The position numbers and the translations under genes are program-made. From Robiginitomaculum sp. (lineage in GTDB: Bacteria; Pseudomonadota; Alphaproteobacteria; Caulobacterales; Maricaulaceae), in NCBI GenBank assembly GCA_026993275.1, contig JALWUB010000427.1, positions 1 to 12,183 on the forward strand: a DNA stretch of 12,183 nucleotides, in the 5' to 3' direction. Positions 6,547 through 12,183 of the stretch are shown in pieces (the stretch's first letter is position 1; each line of letters opens with the position of its first letter). Under the pieces are notes generated by a model, which was not told where the DNA came from, did no database searches, and saw nothing but the letters and a program-made list of their open reading frames with translations.

Positions 6547-7604
6547 TTTTTGCGCATCCGTATCCAGGAAGCGGCGGCTTTGCGGCGGCGCGCTTCGGGT
6601 CTTGGCGATCCGGTCTTGACGGTTTGCATGACCGCAGCCACGGTCTGGATGATGATCAGGAACATCGCCAGGCCGATCTGCAGGCCCAGCACCCCCGGAT
6701 CGCGGGTCTGGCTGACAAAAGCGGAAGCGCCGATGCTGTCCGGCCTGCTTGCCGGGCCCAGACCGGCCCGGTAGAGCAAAACCCTGTCGCTTTCTGTCGA
6801 GACATCAACCTGGAAGCCGGCAAAACCCCCTGCGCTCACCAGCCAGGCCGCGCCAATCCAGTCGGCGGCGGGGGCGCTGGTGCCGCTGTTTCCGGGCGGG
6901 ACAGCGCTGCGCAGCATGGCGCTGGCGGGGATGGCAACCAGGCCGGCATCATAGAGCCCTTTGGCTCCGGGAATGACCCCGAACAATCGCTCTATGGCGC
7001 GGGCGGTAATGCGCACCTGCCCGCCGACCAACTCGCCGGGCTCGTGCACCAGGCCGGTGCCAAAGGAGCGCAACTGGCCGATGCTGCCCGGTCCCCATAC
7101 GGGAATGGTTTTGGGCAGGCGGGCCGGGCAGGTCTGCGCACGGGCATCCAGCAGCAAGACATCCAGCGCCCGGACGGTTTCTATGCCGCCGTTCTCTTTT
7201 TCGATAATGGCGGCTTTGCTGTCCGGCTCCAGGCCTTCAAAGGCAATGCTGATGGCCCCGCTATCCAGCAGCCGGTAGCGAACAACACTGCCCTTTTGCG
7301 GCACCACCCGCCCGCTCAGGCACAGGTGCCCCGGCGTGTCCAGGTTTTCGAGCCGGTTTTGCACAAGCTGCACATTCTTGAGCGCCATACTGGCGGCACG
7401 TTTGTCGGTAACCCGGTAGGCAAAGGTTTTCGAGCGGGCGGAAATGGAAAGGATGACATCAGGCTGAGGCAAATTGGCCCAGCCCAGCAGCGCCACGATC
7501 AGCAAAAACAGGGACAGCCGCCAGGTCAGGCCCAGAGCGGTTACCGGCTTGCCCGGGAATATCACCCGGAACAGGGCACCCGGCCCGCTAGCGCGCCGGG
7601 ACAT
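6543..7604 (-). CDS. Inner-membrane protein with large periplasmic domain, unknown family
   Basis: With the ATG at 7604 the product has 353 residues. An in-frame ATG at 7691 would add 29 residues lying inside the upstream gene and reading like out-of-frame translation, so 7604 is preferred, although its Shine-Dalgarno (GGAT) is weak. A short basic N-terminus is followed by a transmembrane helix at about 25-41. A roughly 260-residue soluble domain comes next, then a second helix at about 305-326 and a very basic C-terminal tail (327-353). By the positive-inside rule the middle domain faces the periplasm. No catalytic motif or known family was recognised. The start overlaps the end of the upstream secreted-protein gene by 17 nt, and the stop overlaps the protease start by 4 nt. 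This middle position suggests it anchors or receives a signal from the two exported partners, which is inference. Confidence 0.7.
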   Translation of the reverse strand: MSRRASGPGALFRVIFPGKPVTALGLTWRLSLFLLIVALLGWANLPQPDVILSISARSKTFAYRVTDKRAASMALKNVQLVQNRLENLDTPGHLCLSGRVVPQKGSVVRYRLLDSGAISIAFEGLEPDSKAAIIEKENGGIETVRALDVLLLDARAQTCPARLPKTIPVWGPGSIGQLRSFGTGLVHEPGELVGGQVRITARAIERLFGVIPGAKGLYDAGLVAIPASAMLRSAVPPGNSGTSAPAADWIGAAWLVSAGGFAGFQVDVSTESDRVLLYRAGLGPASRPDSIGASAFVSQTRDPGVLGLQIGLAMFLIIIQTVAAVMQTVKTGSPRPEARRRKAAASWIRMRKK

Positions 7605-8361
7605 AGATATCCATGTCCAGCGGCGTGCGCTTGCCGGACGAGCCAAGGAACAACAAATGCAAAGTGGCCGGGCCGGAAATACCGGCGACATTCACCCTGC
7701 AGACCCTGTCTGCGGCCACAGCACTTGACACCTCGACCCTGTCGCACATGGTGTATTGGCCAAGTGCCTTGCCGTTGCGCTCCAGGCGGCTGGCCACGGC
7801 GGCCCCGCCACTGTTGATATGGGCGGTCAGCACCGGATCACCTTCAAAGAGCGCGGGCAAATATCGCGCCCCGGTCAGATCGTCGCACTGGCCGCCTTCA
7901 GGCAAGGCCGTTCTGAAGACCAGCTGGCCCCTGGGCAGGCTGGCAACAACACTCTTGTATTTTCGTGTCAGCGGGCCAATCAATGCTTTGGCACTGTCGG
8001 CTGGCGGCAGATAGGGATTGTCTGACCAGAACCGGCCGCCAAGGCTGGAGGCGCGAAAACAAAGCGGTTTGACCGGGTCGGGGGGCAGGGCCACGGCAAT
8101 ATGGTCAACGTCCCAAACCGGCGTGCTGCCAAGACTCAGGCCAACCAGCACGCCGCCACTGGAGACGTTGGCGGGTCCGGATTGCGTGCCGGTAAAAAAA
8201 GATGATTTGCCCCGCTTGACATTGGAAACTCCGGTAAACCCTTCAGCAAAGTCGCTTTCCGGCACCGCCAGCCTGGCCTCTTGTGCGCTGGCAGCATCTA
8301 CCATCGCGAGCACTGTGCCGGTGGCAACAATCAGTAACCAAAATCCACGAAATATTCGCAA
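7588..8361 (-). CDS. Secreted protein of unknown family, TTG start
   Basis: The 257-residue product begins with a TTG codon at 8361. This start is chosen because it gives an intact signal peptide: charged N-terminus, hydrophobic core 7-20, and likely cleavage ASA/QE after residue 26. It also places AGGGA about nine bases upstream. The mature protein looks mainly beta-stranded and has four cysteines (101, 159, 206, 221). No catalytic motif or familiar domain was recognised. It is the first gene of a three-gene minus-strand operon; its last 17 nt overlap the start of the membrane-protein gene. A promoter-like element lies just upstream (8392-8420). It is probably periplasmic or secreted and works with the membrane protein and the protease that follow. 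It is a real gene by signal peptide, overlap structure and length; its function is unknown. Confidence 0.7.
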   Translation of the reverse strand: MRIFRGFWLLIVATGTVLAMVDAASAQEARLAVPESDFAEGFTGVSNVKRGKSSFFTGTQSGPANVSSGGVLVGLSLGSTPVWDVDHIAVALPPDPVKPLCFRASSLGGRFWSDNPYLPPADSAKALIGPLTRKYKSVVASLPRGQLVFRTALPEGGQCDDLTGARYLPALFEGDPVLTAHINSGGAAVASRLERNGKALGQYTMCDRVEVSSAVAADRVCRVNVAGISGPATLHLLFLGSSGKRTPLDMDIYVPAR

Positions 8362-8391
8362 TTCGCTGCTTCCCTGTTTCCCGCCAAGGCG

Positions 8392-8420
8392 AGTATGTCA
8401 CAGGTTAGTGAGGGACTCAA
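8392..8420 (-). promoter_or_regulatory. Candidate promoter of the exported-protein/protease operon
   Basis: On the minus strand TTGAGT (8415-8420) and CATACT (8392-8397) are separated by 17 bp, each matching four of six sigma-70 consensus positions. They lie in the 100-bp gap after the oxidase gene and would leave a leader of about 25 nt before the TTG start at 8361. This suggests the operon is transcribed separately from the sugar-nucleotide genes upstream. Confidence 0.38.
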
Positions 8421-8461
8421 TCACAATCAATTCTTGCTTCGTCTTTGGCAGGAAGACAGCC

Positions 8462-9616
8462 TCACTGCCGAAGCTGAATGAACCTCTGATCCAGTTCGGC
8501 AAGGCTGGTGCAGCCCATCAGCGCCATGTCCCGGCGCAGTTCCGCCCCCAGAAGATCCAGCATGCGCATCACCCCGGCCTCGCCACCCGCGGCCAGGGCA
8601 TAGAGATAGGCGCGGCCTATGGAGCAGGCATCGGCCCCCAGCGCCAGCGCCTTGACGATGTCGGTGCCGCGGCGAATGCCGCCATCAACGACAAGCTCCA
8701 GCGTATCGCCCACCGCGTCGCGGATCGGCGCCACCATATCCACCGGGGCCGGGGCACCGTCGAGCTGGCGGCCACCATGGTTGGAAATCATCACCGCGCC
8801 GGCGCCGCAATCGCGCGCGCGCAGGGCGTCTTCAGGCGTCATCAGCCCCTTGATGACGAACGGCCCGCCCCATTCCTGTGCCAGCCACTCGGCGTCCTTC
8901 CAGTTCAGGGTGCGGTCAAACTGCGCATCGATGAAGCCGGCTATGCCGCTGCCGCTGTCGGCGTAATTGGCCTGCACCCAGTCGGCGACATTGGCCATGC
9001 GCAAGGGCCCGGCGCGCAGGGCATTCCAGACCCAGCGCGGGTGCAGGGCAAAACTGAGAAGGCTGGACGGGGTAAAGCGCGGCGGCACCGACATGCCGGT
9101 GCGCAGATCGCGCTCGCGATTGCCGCCGACCAGGGTGTCCACCGTCAGGCACAGGGCGTCATAACCAGCCGCCTTGCAGCGCGCCACAAGCTCGCGGGTC
9201 AGGCCGCGATCGCGAAACACATAGACCTGAAACATTTTCGGGCCCTGGCTTGCCGCCGCCACATCCTCCAGCTTTGTGGTGCCCACCGTCGAGAGGGTGT
9301 AGAGCAGGCCCTGCGCGGCGGCGGCGCGGGCCACCGCCAGTTCCTTGTGATGGTGAAACATCTGCGTGCCGCCAGTGGGCGAGAGGAAGAACGGCATGGC
9401 CATGTCGAGGCCCAGAAGCCTTGTCTTCAGGTCGATCTGGCTGACATCGACGAGCACCCGCGGCAGCAATTCATAGCGCGCAAAGGCGGCGCTGTTATTG
9501 TGCAGCGTCCACTCGTCATCGGCACCGCCATCCATGTAGTGAAACATCGGCGCGGGCAGGGCGCGTTTTGCCAGGGCGCGAAAATCGCGCACATTGTGAC
9601 AGTCCTCAAGCTTCAC
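8462..9616 (-). CDS. FMN-dependent alpha-hydroxy-acid oxidase/dehydrogenase (LldD/glycolate oxidase family)
   Basis: The 384-residue product is a full-length TIM-barrel flavoprotein of the L-lactate dehydrogenase/glycolate oxidase/mandelate dehydrogenase family. Visible family residues include Tyr27 (FHYMDGGADDE), Gln130 and Tyr132 (QVYV), Asp160 (TVD), Lys256 (VIKG), the catalytic base His280 and substrate-carboxylate Arg283 (SNHGGRQLDG), and the FMN-phosphate segment DGGIRRGTD (311-319). It should oxidise an L-2-hydroxy acid to the 2-oxo acid, passing electrons to quinone or oxygen. The start is GTG at 9616, immediately after the TAG of the guanylyltransferase gene, so the two are likely cotranslated. 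No lactate permease or LldR-type regulator is in view. The surroundings are sugar-nucleotide genes, so the substrate may not be lactate. The family is certain; specificity is not. Confidence 0.9.
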   Translation of the reverse strand: MKLEDCHNVRDFRALAKRALPAPMFHYMDGGADDEWTLHNNSAAFARYELLPRVLVDVSQIDLKTRLLGLDMAMPFFLSPTGGTQMFHHHKELAVARAAAAQGLLYTLSTVGTTKLEDVAAASQGPKMFQVYVFRDRGLTRELVARCKAAGYDALCLTVDTLVGGNRERDLRTGMSVPPRFTPSSLLSFALHPRWVWNALRAGPLRMANVADWVQANYADSGSGIAGFIDAQFDRTLNWKDAEWLAQEWGGPFVIKGLMTPEDALRARDCGAGAVMISNHGGRQLDGAPAPVDMVAPIRDAVGDTLELVVDGGIRRGTDIVKALALGADACSIGRAYLYALAAGGEAGVMRMLDLLGAELRRDMALMGCTSLAELDQRFIQLRQ

Positions 9617-10687
9617 CTAGCGGTCCCCGTCCTCGAGTTTTTCAACCAGGGCCTTGATGTCCGCCGCGCGCTCGAGCGGCGCCACCAGCACGGCCTTGCT
9701 GCTGGCGACCACGGCCAGGCCTTCAACGCCCAGCGCCGCGATCAGCGGCCCTTCGCTATGCAGCAGGCTGTTGCCGCTTTCAAGGGCCAGCACCCGGCCA
9801 TGGCAGGCATTGCCGTGCTGGTCCTTGCCGGCAAGCTGGTAAATCGCTGGCCAGGCGCCGACATCGCTCCAGCCGGCATCGAGCGGCACCATGGCGGCCC
9901 TATTGGTGTGCTCCATCACCGCATAGTCCACAGACTCGGACGGGCAGGCGGCAAAGGCCGCGTCATCCAGATGCACCAGGCCCTCGTCCTGCTGTGCCTT
10001 TGCCCAGGCGGCGCTGGCGGCCTTCAGAATGTCCGGCCGGTACTGTTGCATCTCACCCAGCATGGTGTCGGCGCGAAACAGGAACAGCCCCGCATTCCAG
10101 ACATGATCGCCCGTTTCGAGATAGGCCCTTGCTGTCTCTGCATCGGGCTTTTCGGCAAAGGCCCTGACTGCAAAGGCCTTGCCACCCAGCGGCTTGCCGC
10201 GCTGCACATAGCCATAGCCCGTGGCCGGATGGTCCGGCTGCGCGCCAAAGGTGACGATATGGCCCGCCTGCGCCGCCGCTGCCCCGGCCTTGACCGCGGC
10301 GACAAAGGCATCTGCATCGCCAACATGATGATCCGCCGCCAGCAGCAGAACCTGCGCCGCATCGCCATGGCGCGCTCGCGCCGCCAGCGCCGCAGTAACG
10401 GCGCAGGGGGCAGTGTTGCGCGGGCAGGGCTCGGTGATGATCAGATCCGGCGCCGTGTTCACGGCCAGGCATTGCTGGCGCACCAGTTCGGCATGGCGGC
10501 GGGCACACACCACCAGGGGAGCAGCAAAGCCGCGGGTTTGCGGACAGCGCAAGACGGTTTGCTGCAACAGGGTCTGCGCTCCAGCAAGGGCATGAAACTG
10601 CTTGGGCATGGCGCGGGTGGAGAGCGGCCACAGCCGCGTGCCGGCACCGCCGGACATGATTACCGGCACGATCACAGGCTCGGCCAT
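9617..10687 (-). CDS. manC: Mannose-1-phosphate guanylyltransferase (short form)
   Basis: This nucleotidyltransferase makes GDP-mannose from GTP and mannose-1-phosphate in the cytoplasm. Numbered from the GTG at 10690 (357 aa), it has the signature IMSGGAGTRLWPLS (11-24) with PKQF (29-32), EPCPRNTAPC (87-96), FAEKP (178-182), WNAGLF (198-203) and GWSDVGAW (273-280). At about 356 residues it ends after the transferase domain and lacks the C-terminal isomerase domain of bifunctional ManC/AlgA. The isomerase step would then need a separate enzyme, and the overlapping upstream gene is a candidate. Two starts are possible: GTG at 10690 and ATG at 10687. The ATG is preferred because AGGGG (10693-10697) sits five bases away; it overlaps the upstream TGA by one base (TGATG). 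The oxidase gene starts directly after its TAG. Confidence 0.92.
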   Translation of the reverse strand: MAEPVIVPVIMSGGAGTRLWPLSTRAMPKQFHALAGAQTLLQQTVLRCPQTRGFAAPLVVCARRHAELVRQQCLAVNTAPDLIITEPCPRNTAPCAVTAALAARARHGDAAQVLLLAADHHVGDADAFVAAVKAGAAAAQAGHIVTFGAQPDHPATGYGYVQRGKPLGGKAFAVRAFAEKPDAETARAYLETGDHVWNAGLFLFRADTMLGEMQQYRPDILKAASAAWAKAQQDEGLVHLDDAAFAACPSESVDYAVMEHTNRAAMVPLDAGWSDVGAWPAIYQLAGKDQHGNACHGRVLALESGNSLLHSEGPLIAALGVEGLAVVASSKAVLVAPLERAADIKALVEKLEDGDR

Positions 10688-11811
10688 CACTTCCCCTCTT
10701 CCTTCACACCGTCCAGCAGCCTTTGTGTCTCCGCTGCGGCGCTGGTCAAATGATAGACTATGCTGGCCGGAACCTCATGGCAAAGGGGATGGCCGTGCAG
10801 GTCGAACGCATCCATCCACAAACCCGGCACGCTGGCCTCAAGATAGCTGCCCTCAAGCCGATGCAACAGCGCGGCTGCTTCCTTCGTTTGGCCCCGCACG
10901 CACAGGGACTTGAGCCATTCGGTCTGCCCCCACAGGCGGCGGCTGTCCGTGATCGCCTCGCCGCTGAGGTTGACGGCATCGGGCAAGAACCCGTCATATT
11001 GGACGCCATAAGCATCGGCGCGGGCGCCAAAATCCGCCGCCAGCGCAGGCGCGGCCCGTTTGTCCAGACGGGCGCGATAATGCAGCAGCCAGCACCATTC
11101 GGCGATGTGGCCGGGCTCTATGCGCGGCGGCTTAAGCGGGTGCAGGTCCTGGTCAAAGTCTTCCAGCAACAGGCCGCTGTGGGGTTCCAGAAAGCGCGTC
11201 TGCATCAAGGCGATCAGGGCATCGGCGCGGTTCAGATAGTGCGCATCCCGGCTCGCCTCAAAAAGCGCCAGCAAGGCCTCAAGCATGTGCATGTGCGGGT
11301 TCTGGCGCCGCGGCAGGCGGGCCGGCACGCCCTCCAGCCAGCCGCCATCCGGCGCGGCCATGGCCTCGTCCACATAGGCCAGCACCTGCTCTGCCAGATG
11401 CAGCATCTGCACATCGCTGCAGGCGCGGCTGGCCCAGCTCAGCGCCATGATGAGAAAGGCATGGTCATACAGGTCGCGCCGCGCATCGCACACGGCCCCG
11501 TCCGCATCGAGCAAATGCACAAAGCCCGGCTCGCCATCGCGGCGCCAGGCGGCGCTGACCAGATAGTCCACGCCCCAGCCGACAAGACTGCGCGCCTCCA
11601 TCCAGTCCAGCAGGCTGGCATGGGAGAAGGCGTAAATCTGCCGCGCGGCAACCCGCACCCGGCGCACCGCCCGCGTATCGGGCGTCCCGTCCAGTCTCAG
11701 TTGCTCGAAAAACCCGCCATGGCGCCGGTCCACGCCGTTTTGCCGCCACAAGGGCAGCATGTCATGCACACACCAGTGCACAAAACGCCGGGCCGCCTGC
11801 TCAAAAGCCAT
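10687..11811 (-). CDS. AGE-family epimerase/isomerase (likely mannose-6-phosphate isomerase-type)
   Basis: From the ATG at 11811 the product has 374 residues, a usual length for the N-acylglucosamine 2-epimerase family, an (alpha/alpha)6 barrel. Matching segments in order are RVRVAARQIYAFSHA (51-65), DLYDHAFLIMAL (113-124, His117), NPHMHMLEAL (171-180), the EPGHIAEW motif (232-239, His235 and Glu238), WGQTEWLKS (294-302) and the late YH pair (353-354). Members interconvert GlcNAc/ManNAc, mannose/fructose or their phosphates. Its TGA overlaps the mannose-1-phosphate guanylyltransferase start, so fructose-6-phosphate to mannose-6-phosphate is the simplest reading, though the sequence alone does not prove it. 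An in-frame ATG at 11940 would add 43 poorly matching residues and overlap the upstream dehydrogenase gene, so 11811, with GGAG about nine bases upstream, is preferred. Confidence 0.85.
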   Translation of the reverse strand: MAFEQAARRFVHWCVHDMLPLWRQNGVDRRHGGFFEQLRLDGTPDTRAVRRVRVAARQIYAFSHASLLDWMEARSLVGWGVDYLVSAAWRRDGEPGFVHLLDADGAVCDARRDLYDHAFLIMALSWASRACSDVQMLHLAEQVLAYVDEAMAAPDGGWLEGVPARLPRRQNPHMHMLEALLALFEASRDAHYLNRADALIALMQTRFLEPHSGLLLEDFDQDLHPLKPPRIEPGHIAEWCWLLHYRARLDKRAAPALAADFGARADAYGVQYDGFLPDAVNLSGEAITDSRRLWGQTEWLKSLCVRGQTKEAAALLHRLEGSYLEASVPGLWMDAFDLHGHPLCHEVPASIVYHLTSAAAETQRLLDGVKEEGK

Positions 11812-11899
11812 CTCGTTCCGCTCCGGATCACCTGCCAATAGGGGGTTAGCGAAGAATGGCGTGCAGGGCAAAGCTTTCCCGGCATTCACCCGCGCCCCT

Positions 11900-12183
11900 T
11901 CAGGCCCGGACCACCTTGTCCGAAGGCGCCTTGATGGCACGGCGGGTATCGATCACCAGATCGACCGCCTCCAGCAAGGGGGCGTAATCAACGCCGTCAT
12001 GATCGGTGACGATCAGCGCGACATCAAATGCGCTTAACGCCTCGGGCGTCCATGGCACGGATTTCATGCCGCGCACCTGCGGATACTCCGCCATGTCCGG
12101 CGCCGCCGGAATGCACGGATCGTAATAGCTGACATCCATGCCATGCTGGCGCAGTTTCGTGATCAGCCTGAGCGCCGGGCTTT
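11900..12183 (-). CDS. Nucleotide-sugar 6-dehydrogenase, C-terminal fragment (runs off window)
   Basis: The frame is open from the window edge to a TGA at 11900, giving 93 residues of a protein whose start lies beyond 12183. The sequence SPALRLITKLRQHGMDVSYYDP is the Rossmann-like start of the C-terminal UDP-binding domain of the UDP-glucose/GDP-mannose dehydrogenase superfamily. SVPWTPEAL, the alternating hydrophobic strand ending VTDHDGVDY, and the closing VIDTR follow in family order. The pattern resembles UDP-GlcNAc or UDP-ManNAc dehydrogenases (WbpA/TviB/WecC group) more than UDP-glucose dehydrogenase, but the fragment is too short to decide. Such enzymes oxidise C6 of the sugar twice with NAD to give a uronic acid for surface polysaccharides. 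It lies 88 bp upstream of the AGE-family gene and probably shares its transcript. It is truncated only by the window edge. Confidence 0.85.
   Translation of the reverse strand, partial: SPALRLITKLRQHGMDVSYYDPCIPAAPDMAEYPQVRGMKSVPWTPEALSAFDVALIVTDHDGVDYAPLLEAVDLVIDTRRAIKAPSDKVVRA

Noticed and set aside
7605..7691. Upstream ATG at 7691 for the membrane-protein gene
   Set aside because: The 29 extra residues are encoded wholly inside the upstream gene, carry Cys/Arg/Trp-rich out-of-frame character and precede an already sensible membrane-protein N-terminus.
6303..7817. 504-codon open frame on the plus strand
   Set aside because: It lies antisense to the exported operon, has low-complexity Gly/Ala/Gln/His-rich sequence, and lacks a credible start signal. 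The minus-strand genes have signal peptides, membrane helices and coupled overlaps.
8018..10753. 911-codon open frame on the plus strand, the longest in the window
   Set aside because: It is antisense to the oxidase and guanylyltransferase genes, which have complete family motifs. Its own sequence shows no domain and has antisense-type composition.
11812..11940. N-terminal extension of the AGE-family protein to an ATG at 11940
   Set aside because: It would overlap the dehydrogenase gene by 41 nt, and the added residues do not resemble the family N-terminus, which begins naturally at the ATG at 11811.

Overview
The window is GC-rich (roughly two thirds G+C in the coding parts, by eye). It reads as chromosomal DNA of a Gram-negative bacterium, probably an alphaproteobacterium. 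That placement rests on base composition, Sec signal peptides, overlapping start/stop junctions and the kinds of genes present; no marker gene fixes the genus. Nine of the ten genes lie on the minus strand. No rRNA, tRNA, CRISPR array, transposase or integrase was seen.

Reading in the direction of minus-strand transcription (from high to low coordinates), the first block (12183 to 8462) is a tight nucleotide-sugar operon. It holds the C-terminal end of a nucleotide-sugar 6-dehydrogenase, an AGE-family sugar epimerase/isomerase, a short-form mannose-1-phosphate guanylyltransferase, and an FMN-dependent alpha-hydroxy-acid oxidase. The last three are joined by overlapping or abutting stop/start codons. 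The block points to precursor supply (GDP-mannose and a uronic acid) for a capsule, exopolysaccharide or O-antigen.

The second block (8461 to 4486) is the least ordinary part. Three overlapping minus-strand genes encode a secreted protein with no recognised family, a membrane protein with a large periplasmic domain, and a secreted trypsin-fold protein with an intact His-Asp-Ser triad. A fourth exported protein, HEAT-like at its N-terminus, is encoded convergently on the plus strand; its 3' end overlaps the protease gene by 8 nt. About 280 bp of this fourth gene is strikingly AT-rich compared with its own first half. These four exported products may act together in the periplasm or at the cell surface; this is inferred from layout only.

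The third block (4485 to 14) is metabolic. It has a thiamine-diphosphate enzyme of the acetolactate-synthase family, a 497-bp gene-free spacer, a membrane-anchored stand-alone glutamate-synthase FMN/Fe-S domain protein, and a secreted alpha/beta hydrolase. The spacer carries a strong hairpin with a T tract, a long imperfect inverted repeat and GCCA motifs phased at about 21 bp. The last two genes are 75 bp apart and probably cotranscribed.
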